Assembly (NCBI GenBank): GCA_950022655.1
Contig: OX465584.1
Coordinates: 58,562,335-58,626,334 of the forward strand
Direction of reading: 5' to 3'
DNA length: 64,000 nucleotides
Source: Alentia gelatinosa
Lineage: Eukaryota > Annelida > Polychaeta > Phyllodocida > Polynoidae
The position numbers were made by a program, and so were the translations under genes. How positions within the stretch are numbered: position 1 is the first letter of the stretch; each line of letters opens with the position of its first letter. A model generated the notes under the pieces. The model searched no databases, was not told the DNA's origin, and was given only the letters and a program-made list of their open reading frames with translations. This document shows positions 23,572 through 34,206 of the stretch, piece by piece.

Positions 23572-23907
23572 CCCATTCAGTGAGCTGCACAGTACCAAAT
23601 ACACACCCTGAACTACGCTGGTCCTTTTCACAATATCTACAGTGAAGTCATTATATCACACCTCCATAGTTATCCAAAATAATTAGGATCGTATATGTAA
23701 ATAATGATATTAACTATAATATAGTCTTACATAGGTTGGAAAAATATCATCAAAATATTCGCATTAATTCATAAAAAAATAGCAATTAATCAAATTTTGG
23801 AAATGATGCCTCAAGGCATCATAGCGTACTACGCCCGGGAATACCTCCAGGCATAACAGCGTACTATACCTGGGTATGCCTCCAGGCATCATAACGTAGC
23901 TAGATGG
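23572..23907. mobile_element. piggyBac-like MITE, TTAA duplication
   Basis: Flanked by TTAA on both sides (23568-23571 and 23908-23911). It starts CCCATTCAGTGAGC and carries, near the right end, tandem 35-bp units with the palindromic core TGATGCCTCAAGGCATCA. PiggyBac transposases target TTAA, which is the basis for the assignment; no transposase is present. Confidence 0.7.
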
Positions 23908-23914
23908 TTAACTA

Positions 23915-24110
23915 AAAGGCTAGACTAGCTCCAGTCCCTGCATCCTCTACCCTCCTCGTTGGGATACAGGTTTGATTCATGGGCCAGCCAGAAAAGGATA
24001 CATACTTTAATGAACTTTATTGCTATTGTGTTTAATCATTTAATGAATGTTCATAATCAAAGACTTGAGCAAGTCTACTAAAAGGCAAAATAAATCTGAC
24101 TCATTTTTAT
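23915..24110 (+). repeat. dispersed repeat R8 fragment
   Basis: CTCCAGTCCCTGCATCCT, TTTGATTCATGGGCCAGCCAG and CATAATCAAAGACTTGAGCA align with 56650-57100; the middle of the unit is deleted. The last block is an unoccupied version of the site used by insertions at 56017 and 56282. Confidence 0.7.
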
Positions 24111-24220
24111 ACGTGTCTTATTCAAAATAGTATAAAACCTGTTTTGATTATGTCTAAGTTTCTAATGTGGTTGGAAAGGTTGAGGACATAACCTTCCCGC
24201 AGTAAAACTTCATATTCAAT

Positions 24221-24619
24221 TCAAAGAGGAATGGTGTAAACCCTGCGGGACAGATCACATTGATGTCGTAGTAAGTAGTATATGGAGACATGGTAAGCGT
24301 GCCTGAATGAAAAATGTTCCCAGTTGTTTTGTTCGGAAATATTCACCGAGTTTGTAGACGAGGTCGAATGATTCCGATCAAAAACAAACAAGGAACAGGT
24401 GTAATTGAGACACACTCCCAATGGGTCCTGTATCTTGCTAAGTTTTGAATAATCGCATGCATATTTGTTGCAATGCATTGGTCTGGTTAAACACCTGTGC
24501 CGTATTCTTGTTGGGATATGGCGCGGTACGTCACAATATGTTGGCAATAGATCTTGAGGTGCTGCAGTGGTGGAGCACCAAAATATACACATGACATTGC
24601 AAAAAAGTACATATTTCAT
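24221..24619 (-). CDS. candidate small secreted cysteine-rich protein, unrecognised
   Basis: An uninterrupted frame of 132 residues from the ATG at 24619. I chose it over an upstream in-frame ATG because it places a signal-peptide-like start first: Met-Lys, a hydrophobic stretch to residue ~19, then a small-residue cleavage site before Ala-Pro-Gln. The predicted mature part has seven cysteines, five of them in the first ~45 residues, plus three N-glycosylation sequons (Asn-Tyr-Thr, Asn-His-Ser, Asn-Ile-Ser). A minus-strand AATAAA lies ~200 bases downstream (near 24015). I do not recognise the family. It could be a single-exon gene, a terminal exon, or chance: it sits between repeats and has no visible promoter. 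Known: such layouts are typical of secreted peptides. Inferred: everything about function. Confidence 0.3.
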   Translation of the reverse strand: MKYVLFCNVMCIFWCSTTAAPQDLLPTYCDVPRHIPTRIRHRCLTRPMHCNKYACDYSKLSKIQDPLGVCLNYTCSLFVFDRNHSTSSTNSVNISEQNNWEHFSFRHAYHVSIYYLLRHQCDLSRRVYTIPL

Positions 24620-24668
24620 CGCGCGCCACATATGGCGACAAAGGAGGTACGACACCATAGTATATTAT

Positions 24669-24948
24669 CAAGAGACGTCACAAGTTTGAGTCTGAGTTTA
24701 TTTATGCCACGCATTTTGTTGGCTCCATAATTTCCCGAGTCGAAGACGAGTGACATTACGGAGCCAACAAAATATGTGGCATAAATAAGCTCAAACTCAA
24801 ACAAGTGGCGTCTAGATTTTATCCTACCCCGTTTCCATATTTTTTCAGTATCAGAAAGTAGTGGCATAAACAACACTTTATGTCACTACCCGTGACATAA
24901 ACAAATCCCATGTTAAGCCTATGGCGTTTTTTATTATGGGTAGGATAA
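24669..24948 (-). mobile_element. composite element F1 (GAGACGTCAC palindrome)
   Basis: Palindrome 24669-24820: arms GAGACGTCACAAGTTTGAGT and its complement, inner arms TTTTGTTGGCTCC, centre CGAGTCGAAGACGAGTGA. The module TTATCCTACCCC...GGGTAGGATAA closes it, with ATGTTAAGCCTATGGCG. It is an inverted, more complete copy of 8056-8228. Confidence 0.85.
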
Positions 24949-24994
24949 ACCAAGATATACCACGGTAAATCCATCGTGTTGGTGGAATCAGCCC

Positions 24995-25260
24995 TTTAAA
25001 GGCCTGTCTCCAGTCACTGATTAGCTGTCACCAATCTACAGACAGGAACCACTGAGTGATTGATCTCAGACAGGGAAATGGAAAAATAGGGAAATGGACA
25101 CCGATCAGTTTTGTCAAGTAATTCTATTGGTACACTGATCTGTAGTCAGGAAACAAGACGAAGTGGTAAATCGTCATCGATTATACTGGGAAGGTCTGAT
25201 ACCATCGACGGCTGACATAAACCTCATTTCCATTTACGGGGAAATGAGATTTATTTTTAC
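24995..25260. mobile_element. degraded family F6 MITE
   Basis: AAGGCCTGTCTCCAGTCACT and ATCTACAGACAGGAACCACT match F6 interiors. The right end is poorly preserved. Confidence 0.45.
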
Positions 25261-25589
25261 CCAGCTAGGAGGCCATAAGTGGTGAGTCAACCTCACCTCA
25301 GGGATCGGACTCATTGTTGTTATATAGTTGGGTGTAAAATGCAGTTTTATTTATTATTTTTTGGTAGTTTTGATTTATGTTGATATATTCTATTCATGAT
25401 GTGAACTATGTACCTCAGGTTCTGAACCAAATTGGCGCTAAAATATTATATAGAGGTTTATATTACGTGTATACAGCTACATTTATTGCTACAAAGTTTA
25501 GCAATGATATACAGATGCAACTGGTATGACAATGTACATGTATAGACGAAAAAACTGTACCTAGCATATGAGAGCACTATACTACTTAA

Positions 25590-25953
25590 ACCTTTAAGGA
25601 CACATGATGCCTGGAGGCATCACCTCTCTAAAGACGCATGATGCCTGGACGCAACACCACACTAAAGCCGCATGATGCCTGGAGGCATCATTGTTGCAAT
25701 AATAACAAAAATGTTTTAACAAAGAAATAATAAAGCAATATTCATGAAATCTTCAGAAAATGTAGATATAACATCGTATTCAATATTTCTATTCAAAAGA
25801 AGTAAAATATCTATGATCATGTATCATATTGCATGATAAGAAACTTGAATTATCAGTTTTAACCATTATCTGCCCGTCCTCTAGCCAGACAAACTGCCAC
25901 CAACACCCGCCCTTATGGGACTAGCTCAGCCCCAGGCAGCCGTCCTTAAAGGG
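25590..25953. mobile_element. piggyBac-like MITE, TTAA duplication
   Basis: TTAA at 25586-25589 and 25954-25957. Ends ACCTTTAAGGAC and GTCCTTAAAGGG (one mismatch at the first base). Left subterminal tandem ~34-bp units have a TGATGCCTGGAGGCATCA core. The interior shares a TAGATATAACATC block with 49608-49965. Confidence 0.8.
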
Positions 25954-26098
25954 TTAAGCCTCTACCCGAAATAGGATAGTTTAACGATATCCTGACTAAA
26001 AACAAATAATCTATTACTATCTAAGATCAACTTGTATGTGACGATAATGTTAGTCACCCATTCCATATCATTGCCATCACCATCATCAATACTATCAA

Positions 26099-26373
26099 GA
26101 AACGTCACGAAATTTCATACACTTGTTTATATAGCGTGAATTGTTTTCGTGGAATGATATCACGAAGCGGAGCTGAGTGATATCTGTAGCAGAAGACAAC
26201 AAACGCCATGTAAACAAATATATGAAATTAGGTGACGTTTAGATTTTATCCTACCCTGTCGCATGTTTTTTATTGCATATGCTATCCGTGGCACATATAT
26301 ATTATATGGCATAACCGTGGCGTATATTCACACCATGCTAAGTCTATGAAGATTTATACGAGTGGTAGGATAA
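26099..26373 (-). mobile_element. composite element F1, inverted copy of 683-958
   Basis: Palindrome arms AACGTCACGAAATTTCATA and complement, centre GATATCACGAAGCGGAGCTGAG; then TTATCCTACCC...GGTAGGATAA. It lies just upstream of the Harbinger insertion but outside it. Confidence 0.8.
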
Positions 26374-26539
26374 TAGAGGATACTTGAAATTAAGGTATTA
26401 AGCTAATGAACCTGAAAATAAGTCCCTCAACTAGAAGGCCCCAAATGGAAGAACGGCTCTGATGCCGAATTCGGTGTATTGTAATTAGTACAAGTACCCT
26501 AATAAAAGTTGTAAAAAAAGAAATGGTAAGAAATTGTCG

Positions 26540-26661
26540 TACACCTGGTAGCCTACGTGAGAGTTTTTTTAGAGCGTGTTTGGACACACTTTATACGTTG
26601 CCTAAAGGTAAGAATGGTCAAAGACAAATTTCCAGCGTGCTGAATAAGGATCTATCCCTTA
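26540..26661 (+). repeat. dispersed repeat R10, target of the Harbinger insertion
   Basis: ATACGTTGCCTA, TTCCAGCGTGCTG and CTATCCCTT also occur in order at 60855-60925 and partly at 62215-62245. These copies give approximate empty sites for the Harbinger insertion, which interrupts the repeat after CTATCCCTTA. Confidence 0.65.
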
Positions 26662-26683
26662 AGGCCTACATCCACCAAAGTTG
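26662..26683 (+). repeat. Harbinger left terminal inverted repeat
   Basis: 22 bases identical, in inverted orientation, to 34182-34203. The preceding TTA is the duplicated target. Confidence 0.95.
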
Positions 26684-26776
26684 GTATTGAATCCGTCTGT
26701 CATTTTATTGAGCCGTCCGTCAAAAAACTCGACAGATGTGTCGACGGTTACCCGACGGACGGGAAAAACCGTCTTC

Positions 26777-26823
26777 CACCAACCATCCGTCCGTCCATCC
26801 GTCCGTCCGTCCGTCCGTCCGTC
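26777..26823 (+). repeat. (CCGT)n microsatellite
   Basis: An interrupted CCGT/CCAT tetranucleotide run in the left subterminal region of the Harbinger element. It may be an expansion of the element's own CCGTCCGTC subterminal motif. Confidence 0.9.
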
Positions 26824-26969
26824 TACTTATTGAAGCCCGTCCGTAGTCACGGATTAGTAAACCTGACCTAGAAAAGCCATGTGACAGTCACGTGACATCG
26901 GGTACTACGCATGAACAAATTGACTACTTTCGTTCTAGCACACACGCAGTTCCAACACGTTGTTCAAAC

Positions 26970-29212
26970 ATGTCGAAGCGCCAAAGGCTTCTAACTGATG
27001 TATCTGTAAACAGGTTCAAAGTGATTTCGTTGGCAGTAAGCATAGCTCTGGAAGATGCTGATGACGACTGCTTAATCGTTGGAGGGATAAAACGTCCGCG
27101 CCAACATGCTTTCTGGATGTCCCCGTTCCTCGAGCCACGAACAGACGTGACACAGCGGAACACCTTGGCAAAGCTCGAATCTGATTTTGTGCGAGTATGT
27201 ATTTATAAATCTTTATCTTAAATCATATATACATCAAGCATCTTCAGCTACTGTGGTAATGATCATGTCAGTCCATCGCAGCATATTAAACTATAGTTTA
27301 TATTTTAAATTAGAACAGCCCCCCCCCAACCCCACTCCCTGTCAACCATGGTTCGACTTGTATTTATGCCTCCACCGAAAAGGGCGGGCTGCTCAGACTT
27401 GACCGTACGTCCAAATTTTATAATAAACCTTAAAAACATGTTAACGCACGCTTGAACTGTAAGCTGGTTAAACTAAAGAAATTATTAAGATAATCAACTT
27501 GTATGTATAATAATTGACCTCCTGTAATTATTATTTTCAGCTAGGCTGTCAAAGTGTGTTCACAAAAACAACAAGGATGCCTCCAGCAGTTTACATGGAG
27601 CTACTAGACCGTGTTGCCCCCCTCATCCGTAGGCAAGACACCAACTACAGGAAGGCAATAACCCCAGAGGAGCGTCTGAGCCTTACTATCAGGTATCTCA
27701 CTAGAGGTACGTGTTCATTATCAAATAATAATTTTGTTGGTTGAATATTAGTAATAAAAAATATATATACCGGTACATAAGTTAGACTGTGCACTTAATT
27801 TACCTTAAAATATATGTCAGCGTCAAAATTCCTAATGTGCCTTTTCCTAATAGCAAATTAAAATTCCTGTATTATAAATATGAAGAAATAGAATCCTCTG
27901 AATGTTCCATCATAAACCAATTATTTCACATAAATCATCTTTATCTATTTATTACATAATTTTTACTGTAATTTCGGCATTACTTTTCCAGGGGACAGTG
28001 TCACCACTCTTCATCAAAGTTACCTCGTCGGTGAAAGTTCCGTCCTTCCTATAGTGAGAGACACCTGCAAAGCCCTTTACGCTGTGCTACATGAAGAATT
28101 TCTAAAGGTATTACAAGTCCTGTTAATATGCACTTATAAATTTAAAGTATATAATAGTATCTCTTAATTAAGAATCATGTAATTTGGTATTATAGTTCAC
28201 TAATTACTAATTTTGTCACATAAAGAACGTTTCCTATTAGTTTATAAAAGTAAAATATTATTATTTGGACAATTAATCTGTTACTTTATGTTATGTATTA
28301 ATTATGAAAATATTCTTTATTATTGATATCATTACTTTATATGTTTGCTAAATGTTTGTGGTCTTGTTTTCAGTCACCTAAAACGAAAGAAGAGTGGGAT
28401 AGAGTTTCACAAGATTTCCACGACCGCTGGAACATGCCCCATGTACTCGGGGCACTAGATGGGAAACATATCCGCATAATAAAGCCCAAGAAAACCGGAA
28501 CCCTGTATCACAACTATAAGAAATTCTTCAGTATAGTCCTCTTCGCCATGGTAGATGCCAACTACTCTTTCATGTACGTGGACGTTGGGGCTGAGGGACG
28601 ATCATCCGATTCAACTTTGTGGAAGTTCTGTTCCCTGCAGCAAGATCTCAAAGATGAGAGCAATCCGTTGGGGGTTCCAGAAGCTGTCCCATTCCGGGCT
28701 ACAAGGGTGACCTGCCATACTATTTTGTCGCAGATGATGCGTTCGAGATGACGGAGCACCTCATGAAACCGTATCCCTCTTCCAAGTTAACCATGAAACA
28801 ACGGATTTTCAACTACCGTCTATCACGTTGCCGTAGGATTGTCGAAAATGCCTTTGGAATTTTGGCAACACGTTTCCGGATTCTGAGAAGAGAGATTGAT
28901 ATGACACCTGAACATGCTGCTGAAGTAGTCATGGCGTGCATTGTGCTTCACAACTTCCTACGGGAACGTGCTGGCAAAGTGTATATTCCAAAGGAAGCAA
29001 CGGATTGGGAAGACCGTGACTATGTGCAACACAGGGGAATTTGGAGGGGTGAACCTGCCCTAGCTGGCGGTGATCCGACCGTGATCAGAAATAGGAGTGC
29101 TCGGGTGAAGCAAATGCGGAACAACCTTGCCGACTGGTGTATGACAAAGGAAGGGGAACTGCAGTATCAGTATGATGTGATCCTGCAACATGATTTCTTT
29201 TTTGAACGTTAA
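26970..29212 (+). pseudogene. PIF/Harbinger DDE transposase, four exons, one frameshift
   Basis: DDE nuclease that cuts and joins transposon ends in the nucleus (DDE_Tnp_4-type, HARBI1-like). Exons 26970-27194, 27541-27706, 27992-28107 and 28374-29212. All three introns are GT...AG, and phases 0, 1 and 0 join correctly. I start at the ATG at 26970 (A at -3) because no in-frame ATG lies upstream in the same open stretch. The intact protein would be ~448 residues. Exon 1 has the family's Arg...Trp-Met-Ser-Pro-Phe-Leu-Glu-Pro-Arg block (residues 44-57). Exons 2-3 hold the helical DNA-binding part. Exon 4 has the catalytic triad: Asp in ALDGKH (residue ~198, 28458), Asp in VADDAF (28733) and Glu in VENAFG (28844). 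One base is missing near a C run at 28688-28690, shifting the frame between the first and second catalytic residues. Sequencing error is an alternative. AATAAA lies at 29259. Confidence 0.9.
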
Positions 29213-29258
29213 GATTAAAGTAATCTTTCTACTCCAATCATGTTATTTTACCGGAAGA

Positions 29259-29264
29259 AATAAA
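29259..29264 (+). terminator. poly(A) signal of the transposase gene
   Basis: AATAAA 47 bases after the transposase stop codon, a plausible 3'-end signal for the + strand transcript. Confidence 0.6.
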
Positions 29265-29469
29265 ACATACATGTAGATGATCTTTTAACTGTGAAAGAAC
29301 AACTTTATTGTGTAGTATCAACAAAAACAAGAGTATATATAGCACATTCAAGTATTTATCTGTGCCAACAAATAAAAAATAGTACGTAACTGTCTATCTG
29401 TTGTGACGCAAAAATTTGTAATTTTCTGAGTATTTTTTTATTAATATTTACTCCTAAAATATAAAACAG

Positions 29470-29608
29470 ACATCCGTACTGTGGACAGTACGGATTTCGC
29501 TCTTGGCCAGTCGTCAATTTCATACTGCCTCCTGCCGATGTCATCTATATGTATGAAGTTGACTACTGACTGTAAACACTAACTGTTCCGTCCACCGTAC
29601 GGACTTCT
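29470..29608. repeat. foldback inside the Harbinger element
   Basis: Outer arms ATCCGTACTGTGGAC and GTCCACCGTACGGACT; inner arms TCAATTTCATAC and GTATGAAGTTGA. It is related to the free-standing foldback at 20628-20745, so it was probably inserted between the two Harbinger genes. Confidence 0.65.
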
Positions 29609-30416
29609 AATTATGCTTTGGATAACATGAAAATGTAATTTCTGGAATGATTTCTTGTACTCATAGTCATGCTATCTTTGACATTAAAGCTAGCAACTAT
29701 TTAAATGAAGGTGGTATCTGATTGTCAGCATAATATCTCCTTTATGCCATCCAAATAAAAGTTTTTTGATACAGTTTGATCACTTCTCCAGTCACAGGTT
29801 ATTTATCGTTAACAAAAATCCAAACACTTTTTGATTGAAAGGCACATCCACCAAGGCCAATACAGTAATCTGGATGGACCATGCGCAGAGTAATTAATGC
29901 AGATGCAGGTAGAACTTTTCCGATACTGCAAGAAAAACATGACTTAGAACTACACATTTTCCAATAGAAGAATCTAGGAAGTACATCTTTTTTGTACCTT
30001 TAAATGAGAATGATAACCAACATGTAGATTTCCACCGTTATTCAAACTATACCTATATGACAAGTACTACCATAAATTAAATTAAATATATGAAAAAGAA
30101 TATATGAGAACACCCGTAAAAATAAACTTTCAAAATAGAAAAATATAATAAACTTCATCTACCTTATTACTAATAAAATAACTTAACAAATCTGCAAACT
30201 TTTCTCAAAGGAGAATACAAGCATGGTTAACAAAATTATCCGTTCCTTTTGTATACTAAATAAACTTGGACGGGTCGTACCAGACTCCTCTCATGTCAAA
30301 CAAACGAACAATACACACTACTAGCTAAAACAAGTATCTGCATAGCACCAGTCAGGTTTAAAGTAATTATAAAGTCACCATAATTATGATGACACATGAT
30401 CGATTATCTCAACAAC
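29609..30416. other. Harbinger intergenic region between convergent genes
   Basis: AT-rich, no reading frame with recognisable features; it would hold the 3' UTRs of both genes. Confidence 0.5.
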
Positions 30417-33400
30417 CTAGTCCATATCCTCCGACGGCCATTTTCCTCTAATAGCTTTCAAGGCAAGTCCGTAGACATGATGCATAAAAAAATCACGACG
30501 ATCCTGCTCCATACGTTGAAGTTGAGGCACGAGTGAATCCGCCCACAACTGCTCCGGGGAAACTGAGTTCACGGCCGCAGCTGTAGCCTCCGTCTTTGCT
30601 GCCATTTGAGAAATGTCTTCTTGGAATTTGTCCATTTTTTTTTTCTTTTCTTCCATGAACAGCATCACTGCCTTCTCCTTCTCTTTATCCTTCGTTTTTT
30701 TAGTTGCCTCTTGAGCTGAGCGGTAGGAAGGACCCTGTTGCTTGAACCAGGTGCTCATGTCAAGTTTAACATCATATGACTTTTGAACTTTTGGGGCTGT
30801 GTCAACCATCGCAGCTTTTTTCCTTTCAGCGGCTGTTTTCTTAGTAGTACTCGGCTTCGGCATTTCTTTGACATTACTTACATTGTCTTTGTTTTTTTGT
30901 TTATCGACTGTCAAGGTTGAGTCTCCTGCCTGAAGATCCAGGAAGAGACGGCGTTCAGCCGCTGTTGTTTTCACCAACTTTGCTTCAACAGCAAACAGAT
31001 CGTAAGAGTCCTGGATCCCTTCAACGGCTTCTTTCCCAGACTTTTTTTCAATTTCTTTTAGGCCGACATTTGTATTGTTTTGGAACGTCTTTTTCAGCAA
31101 CTGACGTTTTGCAAGGGGTGCTGTATCACGACATGAAGAACTACCAGTGTCGACGTTGACGCCTACATCACTACCCAGGCCCCGATGGGTTTTTTTAATT
31201 TTTGATGGGTCTTCTGTTTTTTTTTTAGTTTTTGTCTTTTTTGACAGTCGATCTGATCTTTTGATCGAGGCATCAACAGCTTTCTCATCGGACAATCGTG
31301 AGTTGAAACTGTAATGTTTTGTATTCACTATGAAGTCTATTTCACTGCCAACCTCGGATGGGGTTGGCGTGGGCGGTTTTGGTATCGGTGACAATGTATT
31401 ATCCAGTAACACTGCGCCGCCTGGTAGTTCCTTGTCCAACGACGCTTCGTCATCAGATGTTATGTCCTAAAAAATCAAATAATAAATATGTGGATAAGTA
31501 TGAATTTGTTAAATACATGCGACGTTGTTGAATGTATTAATTTGGTGCCAAACTATTTAATCAAACAAATGTGTAATGTCAAAATTTGTTTAAGTAAGTC
31601 CCAAAAAATAATTATCTATAGACCGACTGTGTTGACTTATATATTTGTTAGACTTTATACCAACTTTTACATGATTGCAATAGCTTTAAAAATTTGATAT
31701 CTCACTTAAACTTTAGCTAAATATAATCTGTTATTCATTTATTGGAGAACGTATTGATCTACAAGACGCAGACGGGTGCCCATACAAGGTCAACTGATGA
31801 CAAAGTATGGCTTCATACCGCAGGCTCGACGGCTATTTTTGAAATAAAATTGACGGACAACTAACTCCCTACAGGCTCAATCAATATGTTACATTGTAAT
31901 TATACACTATACACCTAGTACTGTTTACTGAATAGATTCTAATAAAAGAAATGATACACAAAATGCCATAGCCTTTTGCTACAGCCCATTGTCACTACAG
32001 ACGCAAAATTCTTTTATATTGTAGTTTAGTCTCTGTTCCCCGGAAATGTGTTTACCGTCCGGCAACATTCCAAGTACGAGTATGTAACTGCTGATAGAAA
32101 CAATGGCATGTTTGACTTTTATGTAATGAAGAAAATAATGTTCCAGTAGCTAGTATTAACCATTAATTTACAAACAACATACCTTTGTCTTTCCAGTACA
32201 TCTTGGAGTTGACTTTAAGTTCTCTTTGACTTTCAGGGATCCCTTGTGAGCTGGACTTTTCCCAGTATACGATGACAGGCTGGATGACGTTTTAATGTGC
32301 TGCCGTAGGAAGGATAGCATGCTCAATATTTCTCACTGACGTTCTGTTCTTCCCTCAGGTTCAGAGCCACTTTTGACGGAACGGTGCATACGTTGATAGT
32401 GATTCCGAAGGCTGGCCATGCGTGTCTCGATGATGTGAGCTGAAAGAAGAGAAACATTCAAATATAATTAAATTCCTGTATTAACAAGGGAATAAATAAA
32501 TGATTTATGATTATTTTGAGATTTGTGTTTTTTACAGTGATAATTTGTTTTAATTCTAACATTAAACTAATTTGACCTTACAATTTGACAAATTAAAGGA
32601 CCAACTTATAATATTCTGCCTGTTAATGGCTAAATACTATTCTATAGTTTAAGTAAAATATTGTGGCATTAAAGTTTTTTGGTTGGTATTACAGACAAAA
32701 TGTGCATTTTAAAGTGTGCAACTAGTTGATAATATCTTTTGAGCAAATTTAATTAGGATGACATGCAAAATATGGATCGCCGGCAAAGAAATTACAAAAC
32801 ATTTTCAGAAGTACAATTTCATAACTTACGTGGTACTTGCAGTATAGTTGCAAATCTTTTCATTATCGTATTCCTGTCATCGGCATTAAGATACCCTTTG
32901 TGTTTGAAGTCGTACAATGAGGTTTCGTCTTCCCATAATTCGCACAGGGTCACCTCCCGTGTCTGATCCTCCGTCCACCAATCTTCATGATTTTTGTTAG
33001 GATCATCGTAGATGGAAGTATCCAATTGAGACATCCTCAATTTTGTCGAAGTACCAGCGTCGTCATCGTGTGCTTCAATGTCCGAGGGTAGTGAATCGGA
33101 TTCATCCACAGGTAGTTTACTATAATCAAGAACACCGTCCATGGTAAGCTGACTATCTTCATGTACACTGCCAGTGGCCAAATCTTCAGAATCGTCTATG
33201 CTCACTACATCAGAAGCGTGGTCGGATTCTGGTAGACTTTTGACTTTAAGATTTGCCTCATCCTCCCTAGATTTTTGTATAATGGCTAAAATGGCTTTCT
33301 TGTCTTTTAGGGAAACTCCAAATAGTTCTGACTCACTTTCTCCCCCACCATCTGTGCCGTCAGCGCCATCAGGGACATCAACAATTGAACTTTTGTCAGC

Positions 33401-33694
33401 ATCACAGTCTTCAGATTTGCTTGGGTCCTGCCTAGGAACCGCCCGCCGCCCGCCGAGTGTTGCTTTACGGGGGGCTGCGTTACTTGTTTCCGGGACATTA
33501 GAGTCGAGCACACAAACTTTATCCGGGGTGGAGTTACGCCTTGGACGCCCACGGCCACGTTTAACTGGTTCTTTTTTATCCTCAGATGTTCCCGCTACTG
33601 ACTCAACAGTTTTTGATGCAGTCTTACCACGTTTAGATGCGGGTTGCTCTTTCTTTCCAGCGTTGGAGCGCTTTCCGCGTACCTTGGGCGCCAT
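30417..33694 (-). pseudogene. Harbinger AT-hook/MADF (Myb-like) accessory protein, three exons, one nonsense codon
   Basis: Second Harbinger protein; in the superfamily such proteins bind the element ends and help bring the nuclease into the nucleus. Exons (minus strand) 33694-32830, 32439-32183 and 31466-30417; introns GT...AG, phases 1 and 0, joining to 723 codons. Start at the ATG at 33694: the upstream in-frame ATG would add 19 untypical residues. Residues 1-60 are basic, with an AT-hook RGRGRPRR (46-53). An acidic linker follows. The MADF domain begins at Glu-Asp-Trp-Trp-Thr (~238) with LCELW and LYDFKHKGY, and continues over the splice into exon 2 (MASLRNHYQRMHR). A TGA at 32335-32333 (codon 324) sits where relatives usually have an aromatic residue, just before SFLRQHIK. 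The C-terminal ~60 residues (WADSLVPQLQRMEQDRRDF) resemble the family's BESS-like dimerisation tail. The TGA breaks this copy. Confidence 0.85.
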
Positions 33695-33859
33695 TTTATT
33701 CAGCCGTACAAACCTGGTCACATGATCAGGCCACATGACTGCCAAACACAACCTCTAGCGGATAGGAAACGTAGTAATAGTTGAGACATTTGACACTAGA
33801 TGGCGACAACGGAGTGAATGGTGAATGCGCAGATATCCGTCGACGGGGAAAAAATATCA

Positions 33860-34181
33860 AACATGGTTTGATATTGGATCCGTCCGTCAGAATTGACATT
33901 TTATTGGAATTCTGGTGGTAAATTTAAAGTATTTAGACGGACGTTGAACGGACAAAATGACTTCCACCAACTTCCGTACAGGTTATTTGATTTAAAAGTT
34001 GACGGTTTGCTCAATTTTGGACGGCGACGGCCTCTGTGGAAGGGGGAATGAAAGATCCGTACAATTTTTCCGACGGAACAGTGCAAACGTTGACGGAGAA
34101 ATACGCTTCCACTGCCGACGGATACTGAATTCCGTCGATTTTTTAATTTTTTTTCCGACTTTTCTTGACGGACGGATTCAT
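33860..34181. repeat. Harbinger right subterminal region
   Basis: GGATCCGTCCGTCAGAATTG near 33876 repeats, in direct orientation, the text just inside the left TIR; GACGGACG words recur up to the right TIR. These are likely binding sites for the accessory protein (inference). Confidence 0.55.
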
Positions 34182-34203
34182 CAACTTTGGTGGATGTAGG
34201 CCT
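34182..34203 (-). repeat. Harbinger right terminal inverted repeat
   Basis: Exact 22-base inverted match to the left end, followed directly by the TTA duplication. Confidence 0.95.
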
Positions 34204-34206
34204 TTA

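Larger units (their letters stand above)
26662..34203. mobile_element. near-complete PIF/Harbinger DNA transposon
   Basis: The left end AGGCCTACATCCACCAAAGT is matched exactly, inverted, at the right end. The perfect TIR is 22 bp and the similarity continues through TGAATCCGTC. The element is flanked by TTA on both sides (26659-26661 and 34204-34206), the 3-bp TWA duplication typical of PIF/Harbinger. It is 7,542 bp long and carries the two genes usual for the superfamily, a DDE nuclease and a Myb/MADF-type DNA-binding partner, here arranged convergently. Each gene has one disabling lesion, so the copy is probably defective although otherwise intact. Subterminal regions are rich in CCGTCCGTC words. 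Other Harbinger-like MITEs in the window share a related GGCGTCCACCAAC terminus and may have been mobilised by relatives (inference). Confidence 0.95.

Noticed and set aside
26892..26969. Upstream start for the transposase
   Set aside because: The frame opens at a GTG, with no ATG before 26970; animal genes would start at the ATG.
31437..31439. Start codon of an independent 340-residue protein
   Set aside because: The codon is TTG and the frame continues upstream to a good splice acceptor at 31467; it is exon 3 of the MADF gene.
33174..33725. 183-residue plus-strand frame
   Set aside because: Antisense to exon 1 of the MADF protein; its serine- and leucine-rich composition is the shadow of acidic and basic codons on the other strand.
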